From: Schistocerca nitens
Lineage: Eukaryota; Arthropoda; Insecta; Orthoptera; Acrididae
Assembly: GCF_023898315.1 (NCBI RefSeq)
Contig: NC_064622.1
Span: 75,712,387 to 75,776,386, forward strand
DNA: 64,000 bases
Reading direction: 5' to 3'
Positions 1-10,251 of the stretch are shown one piece after another. Under the pieces are notes generated by a model. The model saw only the letters and a program-made list of their open reading frames with translations. It searched no databases and was not told the DNA's origin. Both the position numbers and the translations under genes were made by a program. Within the stretch, counting starts at the first letter, position 1. Each line of letters starts with the position of its first letter.

Positions 1-245
1 TACGACCTAGCAAGGCGCCATTTGTAACATTGTATGTATCTTAAGAGTCTCACTTGATTCGTCAAGAGCGATGTACCACAAGGATGGAATAAAGTTAAGT
101 ATTTCCGCAGCTACGTACTTTTCTTTATAGCATTCATTACGTATCCTGTTTCAGACCTCACTCCATCCTTCGTGAGTTAGCGCGTGCATCTTGGCCGCCT
201 CTTTCAATTAGTGTGCCTAGTGTTGGCAAGTCTGCCGACACTACA
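1..245 (+). mobile_element. 3' part of an LTR (solo-LTR family 1), cut by the window edge
   Basis: The sequence aligns by eye with the 3' halves of the LTRs at 8842-9324 (minus) and 26580-27043 (plus). Shared features are the block caaggcgccatt, an AATAAA signal at 88-93 followed by aagttaagta, an acgtacttttctt block, and a terminus ending in CA after a gccgacac block. The 5' end and left target duplication lie outside the window. No internal retrotransposon sequence follows the LTR, so it is either a solo LTR or the downstream LTR of an element to the left. Confidence 0.7.
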
Positions 246-658
246 CATTTCACTTCAAATTAAAAGACTACTTCGAAACCTTCTGCACGACCTAAGACAG
301 GGACCGATGACATCGCAGTTTGGTTCCTTCCCGCCCCCCCCCCCCCTTTAGGCCAACCAACCAACCAACCAACCAACCAAAAACAGCAACGTGCGGTGTA
401 TTTTAACTTACGCTTAGGATAAAGAAAAAATCGCGACACTATCTGTTAGCTTTGACTAGAAGCGGAGGGCATATGCGACATACGACATAAATAGCATGGC
501 GACTATAAGGTCATATCATTGGTAATATGTTGAGGCCTGAGCAATACCGACAAATTTTTTTCGAAAATTTGCAGTGGGGATAAATATTCGATTTACAACT
601 ATTAATATCAATGATATATAAAGCAGGGAAACATTTCTTAGAAAGAAAACGAACTGAG
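246..658. other. No gene seen; simple repeats
   Basis: A poly-C run at about 335-348 is followed by six or seven CCAA units at 349-378. The rest is AT-rich with no recognisable coding or mobile sequence. Confidence 0.6.
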
Positions 659-871
659 TGTCGTAAAAAGCCGGCCGTTGTGGGCGAGCGGTTCCAGGCG
701 CTTCCGTCCAGAAACGCGCTGCTGCTACGGTCACAGGTTCGAATCCTGTATCGGGCATGGATATGTGTGATGTCCTTAGGTTAGTTAGGTTTAGGTAGTT
801 CTAAGTCTAGGGGACTGATGACCTCAGATGTTAACTCCCATAGTGCTCAGAGCCATTTTTTGTCGTAAAAA
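659..871 (+). mobile_element. tRNA-derived SINE, family 1, with 11-bp target duplication
   Basis: The element runs 5' to 3' as a ccggccg head, an A-box-like gggcgagcggttccaggcg, a B box ggttcgaatcc at 736-746, a shared body (ggttagttaggttta, then ggactgatgacctcag) and the tail cagagccattttt. Perfect direct repeats TGTCGTAAAAA at 659-669 and 861-871 flank it and define the insertion. The head resembles a class II tRNA (Leu/Ser type) but is not a functional tRNA. At least ten more copies or partial copies of the family lie in the window. Confidence 0.9.
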
Positions 872-1415
872 CCAGCTGTACAACTATACCGCGACTCATA
901 GTACCAAATAAAAAGTTAGCCAGTATGGGAAAATACAATTAAACTATATAGCTCTAGTTGAGACTGCCATACACAATTTCCAATAAATGAACTTATTAGT
1001 AGTGAGTAGAAATGGTCGTCACACAAAAAACTTTAACTGTATACTGGAAAGAAAATTACCCAAAGTGTGTTATAGAAACTACAACATCCGATGTTTGATA
1101 AATGGAGGCCATAATAGACTGGCGGAAGTTGAGCATTGGCGTCCGGTCACTTGGGATAAAAGGTCATCAAGGCACTCTCCATGATGAAACTCTTGACCGC
1201 CTCGCTAAGAGGAGTTTTGAGGAAGAACGATCCCCCCAATACTGATCCCTTATTCGGATTTCAACTCGACGGTCAAGAAAGCGGCTAGGAAAAAGACCCT
1301 ATGGAGTACCGGAAATGGACCGTGTGCTTGCGACAACGATAAATGTCCCGCAACACAGTACAGAGTAGCTGTACATTCACTTCACAGAAGGTGCTCAGAG
1401 TGGCCTCCATGGAAC
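872..1415. other. No recognised feature
   Basis: AT-rich sequence. The short ORF at 987-1184 has no motif or homology that I can recognise. Confidence 0.5.
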
Positions 1416-1635
1416 TGTAGGTGATAGGGCCGGCCGGTGTGGCCGAGCGGTTCTAGGCGCTACAGTCTGGAACCGCACGACCGCTACGTTCGCAGGTTCG
1501 AATCCTGCCTCGGGCATGGATGTGTGTGATGTCCTTAGGTTAGTTAGGTTTAAGTAGTTCTAAGTTCCAGTGGACTGATGACCTTAGAAGTTAAGTCCCA
1601 TAGTGCTCAGAGCCATTTTTTTGTAGGTGTTAGGG
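1416..1635 (+). mobile_element. SINE, family 1
   Basis: Full-length copy with head ggccggccggtgtggccgag, B box ggttcgaatcc at about 1495-1505, and 3' body ending agccattttt. It is flanked by a 14-bp target duplication with one mismatch: tgtaggtgataggg at 1416-1429 and tgtaggtgttaggg at 1622-1635. Confidence 0.88.
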
Positions 1636-3067
1636 ACAGTAGCGGTTGGCAATCAGGATACACTTAATAGTGCTGTGGCTGACACCATGTTGCCGGAACA
1701 CTTACCTGGAGCTTGTACTATGGTTCGTCTCAACATCGTGTGCAATCCGGACTTCCCAACCTGGTGTAAGCGCACTCCACCCATGATCACACAAATGCTC
1801 AAAAAGGGCTTGAAATGTTGTGTGATGTGGTTGGTATCTGATCAGTGCGTGGCTCGTGTTAGTGCCATCTCTTATTTAACATCATTTTTTTTTACCGTCC
1901 TGCCGCCTCGTTATGTTAATTTTCATTTACTGGCGTCACTGAGCTGCTGCCTTGGCTGCCCGTGAGCGGCAGCAGCAGCGCTTATCGATGTAGGCCCTGC
2001 CGTATTATCTTTGCTGGACTGGTATTACTTCCTGGTCGTCATGTGTTGTGAGTTAGTTCGGACCTGGCAGTGTTTGAGTTGGCACGCAGCACAAGTTCAG
2101 TCAGGGCGTGGCAGCAGTGAGGTCCGGACAACCGTGACTCGACCTAGGGTTGCCGACACACATGATTTGAGTGGGGAAGACTTTGGTTGGTCGTCGGTCG
2201 GTCGTCTTGTCGGACGACGTGTATTTGACTGGTGATCACTTATGGGTTGTCTGTGTGTGCTTACTGGTGATTCGTCCTTGTTATCGTACAGTCACTGCCG
2301 TTAGCACTGTCTAGTTCTTCGGGCAAGTGTTCGTGAAACTGTGTGTAGTTCGTGTGATTTTGACTGACAAGTTATTTTATATGTTGTCTGCGTACTGGCT
2401 CTCAGTCGGTCGGTTGGCGTGGACCAGCGAGGAATTCTCGGCGGGGCATAGTTTGGCCGGGCCGCTGACGGTCTCTACGTGGTGTCATAGTGTGTGGCGC
2501 TGTTGCCATTGCTACGAGGTCAAGACTGTTCACATTGTGTCGATTGGAGTTCATTCTCGGCTATTGCGATATTCCGGCGAGCAACAACCTGGTCTTCAAG
2601 TTGGAAAATTCTACCACCCTCCGGTGGAGTTTCACTGTATTTGGTTATTTGAATTGAAGTGCACCAGCTGAATCTTCTGCCCTGTGGCCGTTAACGTTCC
2701 GGTTACCTGCCCTGGCCGTTGACGTAACTTTCAAGCAGTGTAGTTTTACTCAACGTGTTGTTTCTGTGCAGCACGGTGTGTAGTTTGACAGCTCCATGTA
2801 TGATTAGTTGTTGTTCCGTTGACATCCCTGTTGTGCCCTGATCGGGTGAAGTGGAAGTTATCTTGTAGGTGAGTCCGGTGACTGTCGGCCGGCCCGCCTG
2901 CCTGTCTCACCTAAGCGAGCGTTAGTGTTTGAATTCCAGGCCGACCCTCGAACATCTGAGCGCCCTTTGGTGTCTTGCCCTTTTTTTAAAAAAATAAAAT
3001 TGTTCTTGTTGTTGGTACTTGTATGGCTTCTAGCTACTCTCTTTTTTTTTTTTTTTAATTAGAGCTG

Positions 3068-3432
3068 TTTCGCTCTTAAGGCCTTCAGCCTATTTTAAAG
3101 TATTGTTTCACGTAAGGCCTTTGGTATTTTAAAAATTTTAATGTTGTTGAATTTTTTAAGTCGTGGGCCTTCAGCCGATTTTGAATTTGAGTTGTTGTGC
3201 TTTTAAGACCTTCAGCCTAGTCCAGAGAACTGTTTCACGTAAGGCCTTTGGTATTTTTAAAAAAATTAATGTTTTGGAGGTTTAAGTGTTAGGCCTTCAG
3301 CCGATTTGAATTTAACTTGCTTCCTTCAGCCTAACTGAAGAACTGTTTTAAGATAAGGCTTGCCTTTTAAATTGCTGATTATGCTTGGGTTTTAAGTTAT
3401 TGGCCTTGAGCCGTTTTTACATTAAAGTGGCT
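3068..3432 (+). repeat. Three degenerate tandem units of about 115-130 bp built on ccttcagcc
   Basis: Units start near 3071, 3200 and 3320. Each carries a first ccttcagcc, then a block like actgtttcacgtaaggcct, then a second ggcc-tt-agccg motif. The third unit is the most diverged. Confidence 0.75.
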
Positions 3433-3464
3433 TTCAACTGGTCATTAAGTCCCAATGATTAAAG

Positions 3465-3469
3465 CTGTG

Positions 3470-3500
<31 letters not shown>

Positions 3501-3502
3501 TT
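3465..3502. repeat. (GT)n followed by a poly-T tract
   Basis: About nine GT dinucleotides run directly into a run of about 20 T. Confidence 0.9.
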
Positions 3503-3662
3503 TAATTTGGGTCTTGTAATGTTTGCTTAAATAATAAAGTTGTATGTTCGAGTGTAACTGACAGCCCCTTGTTTCGGCCCCTTTCCACAATTTATACTAT
3601 CTGTCCTGTCCTGCGGGATTCGCAGGGCGTCTCAGTGCCTGTGAGGGATCTTGTTCCCGACA

Positions 3663-4619
3663 CGAATACCGGACCATTCTGCTGCTTGTAGTACGCTGCG
3701 TCAATCAAACAGTCTGCAACACACAAGGAACGCACGGCACGGGGTAGAGGAACTTTCATTCGTCAGCGCTGCCTACCATGGCAACGGTGCATTCCCTGGC
3801 ACATGTCCATAGGACCTTTTTTCCTCCATTTATATTCAGGAATCCGTCCCTGCAGTTTGTCGGTTTTACCGTATGCCGGTTGAAAACCATCGCTTCTGGA
3901 CACTGCGATCAGGACACAACAGCAGTGACGGATCTCAAGAACTTCATATTGCTGTGTACCAGGATCTTTACCCAGCAGGCTGTGTTGTACCGAAAAAAAA
4001 AATAAAAAATAAAATAAAATAACTGGCTGCGAGGAGGTACACCATCCCTACAAGAGAAACTGCTTTACTCCACCGGTTCGATGTATATTAGGTTTTATTT
4101 TACTACGAACTATTTAAAAGACACCGATATCCAGCTTTGGCCTGTAAGTTGAGTGGATATAGTCCTTCCATGTTACCAGCCCGGCACGAAAACAGTCCCA
4201 TGTTACCAGGCCGGCAAGGAAACTGAAACTTTTTTTGTGTTTTTACTTCGCATTGAGAACTTATCATTGTACACGAAGCCATTGTCCAACTTACAATTAT
4301 TATAAATTACCGTGGATGTCATTCTCCTCTGCAACCGGCTTGGTTGTAACACTGGGTCGTAATTTTGTGTGTGTGTGTGTGTTTTTTTTTAATTTATACA
4401 TCGATCATTGTGCTTCGCACTGTTATCATAGTTCTATTGCGAAAGCTGCACTGATGTTAACTAGGCACTTTTGCAAACACTTCTGGCCGGCTACTGTTCG
4501 TCGTTCTTATTTTACATTCAGAACTTATGTCTGTACGTCGAACACTTTTTCGTTGTTCTAATGCGGAAATTGTAATTATGTTCATAAATGGCTCTGGTAG
4601 GGTACCCGTGGTCTAGGGC
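3663..4619. other. No recognised gene; short (GT)n
   Basis: ORFs at 3778-4005 and 4235-4561 lack recognisable motifs. A short GT repeat followed by T lies at about 4364-4390. The last bases before 4620, cgtggtctaggg, resemble the first bases of the tRNA-like module found in the RTE leaders. Confidence 0.45.
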
Positions 4620-4857
4620 TAGCCGGCACGGTAGCTCAGCGTGTTCGGTCAGATGGTTAGCTGCCCTCTGTAATAAAAAAAAACTGAGTTAATTTAAATG
4701 CCGGCACGGTAGCTCAGCGTGTTCGGTCAGAGAGCCGGTTGGCCTCTGTAATAAAAAACTGAGTGGAAGGATCAACCACATAACTTGAACAGGATGTCTT
4801 GCGACGTCCGCAACGACCAAACACAACGAAGAAAATGCAAAAAAAAAAAAAAAAAAA
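4620..4857 (+). mobile_element. SINE, family 4 (ggcacggtagctcagcg head), with duplicated head
   Basis: Two copies of the head gccggcacggtagctcagcg lie at about 4622 and 4701, each followed by tctgtaat plus an A run and actgag. Only the second continues into the body (acttgaacaggatgtct, then cgacgtccgc) and an 18-A tract at about 4839-4856. The A tract abuts the tRNA-Met-like module of RTE copy A. A relative at 29651-29811 is also joined to a tRNA-like unit. Confidence 0.75.
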
Positions 4858-4921
4858 GGGTAGCGTCTTTCATTCATAATCAAAACATCTTCGGTCCAGG
4901 GTTCGATCCCCGCCACTGCCT
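4858..4921 (+). other. tRNA-Met(CAU)-like module in RTE leader, copy A
   Basis: A D-arm remnant ggtagcg is followed by an anticodon arm with loop ttcataa (anticodon CAT) whose stem has one mismatch, then a B box ggttcgatccc at 4900-4910. The 5' acceptor strand is absent, because the upstream sequence is the SINE poly-A. The intact version lies in copy B at about 10252-10330. Confidence 0.65.
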
Positions 4922-5271
4922 AAATTTTGATAAATAATCAGCATTGGTGGCCGAAGGCTTCCGGCATAAGAAGTCAGCCTCATTCTGCCAACGGCCTTGT
5001 CAAAAGAGGGCGGAGGAGCGGATAGAGGTTCAGGGCACTCTCTTGTCCTAGGGGTGGGAAATTGCCCCTAAAGGCGGAAGAATCAGCAATGATCAACGAC
5101 ATGAGGATGCAGAGGCAATGGAAACCACTGCATTAATGACACGTAACGTGTATCCACAGGACATGTGGCCTGTAATTGAAGAAGTGTCATGATGATCTCT
5201 CCATTGGCAAAAGATTCCGGAATAGTCCCCCATTCGGATAACCGGGGGGGACTGCCAAGGGGGAGGTTACC

Positions 5272-6200
5272 ATGAGAAAAAGATTGAATAATCAACGAAA
5301 GGATAATGTTCTACGAGTCGGGGCGTGGAACGTCAGAAGCTTGAACATGGTAGGGAAACTAGAATATCTGAAAAGGGAAATGCAAAGGCTCAATCTAGAT
5401 ATAGTAGGGGTCAGTGAAGTGAAGTGGAAGGAAGACAAGGATTTCTGGTCAGATGAGTATCGGGTAATATCAACAGCAGCAGAAAATGGTATAACAGGTG
5501 TAGGATTCGTTATGAATAGGAAGGTAGGGCAGAGGGTGTGTTACTGCGAACTGTTCTAATCAGAATCGACAGCAGACCAACACCGACAACGATAGTTCAG
5601 GTATACATGCCGATGTCGCAAGCTGAAGATGAACAGATAGAGAAAGTGTATGAGGATGTTGAAAGGGTAATGCAGTATGTAAAGGGGGACGTACATCTAA
5701 TAGTCATGGGCGACTGGAATGCAGTTGTAGGGGAAGGAGTAGAAGAAAAGGTTACAGGAGAATATGGGCTTGGGACAAGGAATGAAAGAGGAGAAAGACT
5801 AATTGAGTTCTGTAACAAGTTTCAGCTAGTAATAGCGAATACCCTGTTCAAGAATCACAAGAGGAGGAGATATACTTGGAAAAGGCCGGGACATACGGGA
5901 AGATTTCAATTAGATTATATCATGGTCAGACAGAGATTCCGAAATCAGATACTGGATTGTAAGGCGTACCCAGGAGCAGATATAGACTTAGATCACAATA
6001 TAGTAGTGATGAAGAGTAGGCTGAAGTTCAAGACATTAGTCAGGAAGAATCAATACGCAAAGAAGTGGGATACGGAAGTACTAAGGAATGACGAGATACG
6101 TTTGAAGTTCTCTAACGCTATAGATACAGCAATAAGGAATAGCGCAGTAGGCAGTACAGTTGAAGAGGAATGGACGTCTCTAAAAAGGGCCATCACATAA
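5272..6200 (+). pseudogene. RTE AP-endonuclease domain, copy A (frameshifted, premature stop)
   Basis: ATG at 5272 begins MRKRLNNQRKDNVLR. The first frame runs to 5559 and holds the N-terminal endonuclease motif AWNVRSLN and the acidic motif VGVSEVKW. Near 5545 the copy lacks about 17 bases found in copy B, shifting the frame to 5538-6200. That second frame holds VMGDWNAV and RFQLDYIMVRQRF. The usual SDH catalytic motif reads LDH (IDLDHNIVVM), so the active site is probably lost. The frame ends at a TAA (6198-6200) that copy B shares at the homologous codon. The product would nick target DNA to prime reverse transcription; this copy cannot be active. Confidence 0.85.
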
Positions 6201-6542
6201 GTTGGGAAGGAAAACATAGGTACAAAGAAGGTAGCTGCGAAGAAACCATGGGTAACAGAAGAAATACTTCAGTTGATTGATGAAAGGAGGAAGAACAAAC
6301 ACGTTCCGGAAAAATCAGGAATACTGAAATACAAGTCGCTGAGGAATGAAATAAATAGGAAGTGCAGGGAAGTTAAGACGAAATGGCTGCAGGAAAAATG
6401 TGAAGACATCGAAAAAGATATGATTGTCGGAAGGACAGACTCAGCATACAGGAAAGTCAAAACAACCTTTGGTGACATTAAAAGCAACGGTGGTAACATT
6501 AAGAGTGCAACGAGAATTCCACTGTTAAATGCAGTCTATTGA
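6201..6542 (+). pseudogene. RTE connector segment, copy A (truncated)
   Basis: The frame reopens after the shared TAA and reads VGKENIGTKK, then LIDERRKNKHVPEKSG and TDSAYRKVKTTFGDIKSNGG. It ends at RIPLLNAVY where the sequence crosses into the inverted 3' end of copy B. The corresponding residues of copy B continue into the reverse transcriptase. Confidence 0.8.
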
Positions 6543-8471
6543 TTGGTTTGATGCGGCCCGCCACGAATTTCTTTCCTGTGCTAACCTCTTCATCTCAGAG
6601 TAGTACTTGCAACCGACGTCCTCAGTTATTTGCTTGACGTATTCCAATCTCTGTCTTCCTCTACAGTTTTTGCCCTCTGCAGCTCCCTCTAGTACCATGG
6701 AAGTAATTCCCTCATGTCTTAGCAGATGTCCTATCATCCTGTCCCTTCTCCTTATCAGTGTTTTCCACATATTCCTTTCCTCTCCGAGTCTGCGTAGAAC
6801 CTCCTCATTCCTTACCTTATCAGTCCACCTAATTTTCAACATTCGTCTATAGCACCACATCTCAAATGCTTCGATTCTCTTCTGTTCCGGTTTTCCCACA
6901 GTCCATGTTTCACGACCATACAATGCTGTACTCCAGACGTACATACTCAGAAATTTCTTCCTCAAATTAAGGCCGGTATTTGATATTAGTAGACTTCTCT
7001 TGGCCAAAAATGCCTTTTTTGCCATAGCGAGTCCGCTTTTGATGTCCTCCTTGCTCCGTCCGTCATTGGTTATATTACTGCCTAGGTAGCAGAATTCCTT
7101 AACTTCATTGACTTCGTGACCATCAATCCTGATGTTAAGTTTCTCGCTGTTCTCATTTCTACTACTTCTCATTACCTTCGTCTTTCTCCGATTTACTCTC
7201 AAACCATACTGTGTACTCATTAGACTGTTCATTCCGTTCAGCAGATCATTTAATTCTTCTCCACTTTCACTCAGGATAGCAATGTCATCAGCCAATCGTA
7301 TCATTGATATCGTTTCACCTTGTATTTTAATTCCACTCCTGAACCTTTCTTTTATTTCCATCATTGCTTCCTCGATGTACAGATTGAAGAGTAGGGGCGA
7401 AAGGCTACAGCCTTGTCTTACACCCTTCTTAATACGAGCACTTCGTTCCTGATCGTCCACTCTTATTATTCCCTCTTGGTTGTTGTACATATTGTATATG
7501 ACCTGTCTCTCTCTATAGCTTACCCATACTGTTTTCAGAATCTCGAACAGCTTGCACCATTTTATATTGTCGAACGCTTTTTCCAGGTCGGCAAATCCTA
7601 TGAAAGTGTCTTGATTTTTCTTTAGCGTTGCTTCCATTATTAGCCGTAACGTCAGAATTGCCTCTCTCGTGCCTTTACTTTTTCTAAAGCCAAACTGATC
7701 GTCACCTAGCGCATTCTCAATTTTCTTTTCCATTCTTCTGTATATTATTCTTGTAAGCAGCTTCGATGCATGAGCTGTTAAGCTGATTGTGCGATAATTC
7801 TCGCACTTGTCAGCTCTTACCGTCTTCGGAATTGTGTGGATGATGCTTTTCCGAAAGTCAGATGGTATGTCGCCAGACTCATATATTCTACCCACCAACG
7901 TGAATAGTCGTTTTGTTGTCACTTCCCCCAATGATTTTAGAAATTCTGTTGGAATGTTATCTATCCCTTCTGTCTTATTTGACCGTAAGTCCTCCAAAGC
8001 TCTTTTAAATTCCGATTCTAATACTGGATCCCCTATCTCCTCTAAATCGACTCCTGTTTCTTCTTCTATCACATCAGACAAATCTTCACCCTCATAGAGG
8101 CTTTCAGTGTATTCTTTCCACCTATGTTCTCTCTCCTCTGCATTTAACAGTGGAATTCCCGTTGCACTCTTAATGTTACCACCGTTGCTTTTAATGTCAC
8201 CAAAGGTTGTTTTGACTTTCCTGTATGCTGAGTCTGTCCTTCCGACAATCATATCTTTTTCGATGTCTTCACATTTTTCCTGCAGCCATTTCGTCTTAAC
8301 TTCCCTGCGCTTCCTATTTATTTCATTCCTCAGCGACGTGTATTTCTGTATTCCTGATTTTCCCGGAACATGTTTGTACTTCCTCCTTTCATCAATCAAC
8401 TGAAGTATTTCTTCTGTTACACATGGTTTCTTCGCAGCTACCTTCTTTGTACCTATGTTTTCCTTCCCAAC
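6525..8471 (-). pseudogene. RTE reverse transcriptase, copy B (long open frame)
   Basis: The frame is open for about 649 codons from just after the TAA at 8472-8474. It starts VGKENIGTKK and includes the connector. Reverse-transcriptase motifs in order are RKSIIHTIPKT, LTAHASKLLTRIIYRRM, DQFGFRKSKGTREAI, motif A FADLEKAFDNIKW, motif B GVRQGCSLSPLLFNLY and motif C with the catalytic pair LADDIAIL. The C-terminus has FEMWCYRRMLKIRWTDKV and ends WRAASNQSIDCI. The catalytic residues look intact. It is called a pseudogene because the endonuclease part of the same ORF is broken by a stop, small indels and the LTR. Confidence 0.88.
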
Positions 8472-9897
8472 TTATGTGATGGCCCTGTTTAGAGACGTCC
8501 ATTCCTCTTCAACTGTACTGCCTACCGCGCTATTCCTTATTGCTGTATCTATAGCGTTAGAGAACTTCAAACGTATCTCGTCATTCCTTAGTACTTCCGT
8601 ATCCCACTTCTTTGCGTATTGATTCTTCCTGACTAATGTCTTGAACTTCAACCTACTCTTTATCACTTCTATATTGTGATCTGAGTCTATACCTGCTCCT
8701 GGGTACGCCTTACAATCCAGTATCTGATTTCGGAATCTCTGTCTGACCATGATGTAATCTAATTGAAATCTTCCCGTATGTCCCGGCCTTTTCCAAGTAT
8801 ATCTCCTCCTCTTGTGATTCTTGAACAGGGTATTCGCTATTTGATGTGTCGGCAACTGGGCCAACACCTTGTAGATAGAGGTGGCTTAAAAAGGCACGCT
8901 GACTAACGCAGACGGGCGTGAAGTACTGGAACAGGATACGTAATTAATGCTATGAAGAAAAGAACGGAGCTTCTCATATACTTATCTTTAATTTCTTCTT
9001 GTACATCTCTATGGTGAACACAAGTGAGACTCTAATTACAATCACTGTAAGGCTAATGGCGCCTTGCTAGTTCGTAGCCATTAACTTAGCTGAAGGCTAT
9101 TCTGTCTCTCGGCTAATGAGAGAGAAAGGCTCCGTACGTCTAGTCGCTAGCTCTGTCGTCCGTACAACTGGGGCTGAGTTCGAGTCAGTCTCTCGAGACC
9201 TGCCTTGTGGTGGCGCTAGGTTTGCGATCACACAGTGGCGACACGCGGGTCCGACATGTACTACAGGACCGCGACCGATTTAAGCTACCACCTAGGACGT
9301 GTGGTGTCTGGCTGTGACACCACACTATTACTAGCTGAAACTTGTTACAGAACTCAATTAGTCTTTCTCCTCTTTCATTCCTTGTCCCAAGCCCATATTC
9401 TCCTGTAACCTTTTCTTCTACGCCTTCCCCTAAAACTGCATTCCAGTCACCCATGACTATTAGATGTACGTCCCCCTTTACATACTGCATTACCCTTTCA
9501 ACATCCTCATACACTTTCTCTATCTGTTCATCTTCAGCTTGCGACATCGGCATGTATACCTGAACTATCGTTGTCGGTGTTGGTCTGCTGTCGATTCTGA
9601 TTAGAACATCCCGGTCACTGAACTGTTCACAGTAACACACCCTACCTTCTTATTCATAACGAATCCTACACCTGTTATACCATTTTCTGCTGCTGTTGAT
9701 ATTACCCGATACTCATCTGACCAGAAATCCTTGTCTTCTTTCCACTTCACTTCACTGACCCCTACTATATCTAGATTGAGCCTTTGCATTTCCTTTTTCA
9801 GATTTTCTGGTTTCCCTACCACGTTCAAGCTTCTGACATTCCACACCCCGACTCGTAGAACGTTATCCTTTCGTTGATTATTCAATCTTTTTCTCAT
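8472..9897 (-). pseudogene. RTE AP-endonuclease domain, copy B (LTR-interrupted)
   Basis: ATG at 9897-9895. The first frame (to 9601) reads MRKRLNNQRK and VGVSEVKWKEDKDF. A small deletion near 9640 shifts the frame to one carrying VMGDWNAVLGEG. The LTR interrupts between FQLVIA and NTLFKNHKRRRYTWKR. After the LTR, RFQLDYIMVRQRF and the catalytic SDH motif (IDSDHN) are preserved, unlike copy A. The frame closes at a TAA (8472-8474) after RAIT, the same stop as in copy A. Confidence 0.85.
8837..9329 (-). mobile_element. Solo LTR inside RTE copy B, 5-bp target duplication CTATT
   Basis: The LTR spans 8842-9324 (483 bp). In its own sense it begins tgtggtgtcac and ends gccgacacatca (TG...CA). CTATT flanks it at 8837-8841 and 9325-9329. 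Copy A, which lacks the insertion, has a single ctatt (reverse complement aatag) there, confirming the target duplication. It is the same family as the LTRs at 1-245 and 26580-27043. No internal retrotransposon sequence is present. Confidence 0.9.
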
Positions 9898-10251
9898 GGT
9901 AACCTCCCCCTTGACAGTCCCCTCCCGGAGATCCGAATGGGGGACTATTCCGGAATCTTTTGCCAATGGAGAGATCATCATGACACTTCTTCAATTACAG
10001 GCCACATGTCCTGTGGATACACGTTACGTGTCTTTAATGCAGTGGTTTCCATTGTCTTCTGCATCCTCATGTCGTTGATCATTGCTGATTCTTCCGCCTT
10101 TAGGGGCAATTTCCCACCCCTAGGACAAGAGAGTGCCCTGAACCTCTATCCGCTCCTCCGCCCTCTTTGACAAGGCCGTTGGAAGAATGAGGCTGACTTC
10201 TTATGCCGGAAGTCTTCGGCCGCCAATGCAGATTATTTATCAAAATTTAGG

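Larger units (their letters stand above)
1980..3662 (+). mobile_element. Probable long LTR or retroelement UTR, boundaries unclear
   Basis: This long stretch has no coding sequence but retroelement-like traits. Its base composition changes abruptly against the flanks: GT-rich from about 1980 to 2990, then T-rich. It carries tandem degenerate units at 3068-3432, a GT/poly-T tract at 3465-3502 and an AATAAAG signal near 3532-3538. About 130 bp downstream it ends at gttcccgaca, a CA terminus like those of the LTRs elsewhere in the window. I could not find a matching TG start with a target duplication, so the LTR call is an inference. A polyadenylated non-coding exon of a host gene is an alternative. 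Confidence 0.35.
4858..6537 (+). mobile_element. RTE-clade LINE copy A, 3' truncated
   Basis: The copy holds a tRNA-Met-like segment (4858-4921), a conserved leader with no long ORF (4922-5271) and coding sequence for an AP endonuclease plus the start of the connector before the reverse transcriptase. It stops at about 6537, where it is fused to the 3' end of inverted copy B. Loss of the 3' half is the reverse of the usual LINE 5' truncation. The encoded protein belongs to the RTE/BovB type often annotated in insects as craniofacial development protein 2-like. Confidence 0.88.

Noticed and set aside
659..871. tRNA gene candidates in this and the other SINEs
   Set aside because: The A/B-box heads lack paired acceptor stems, continue into the common SINE body and carry target duplications, so they are SINEs, not tRNA genes.
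4858..6537. Copies A and B as one twin-primed insertion
   Set aside because: In a twin-primed product the 3' end lies at the outer edge. Here the 3' end of B is at the internal junction, and both copies have their own 5' modules.
7132..8403. Plus-strand ORFs of 60-106 codons opposite the RTE reverse transcriptase
   Set aside because: They are antisense shadows of the minus-strand coding frame, Leu/Ser/Phe-rich with no motif of their own.
8842..9324. Full LTR retrotransposon between the LTRs at 8.8 kb and 26.6 kb
   Set aside because: They are in opposite orientation, each has its own 5-bp duplication, and no gag-pol sequence lies between them.
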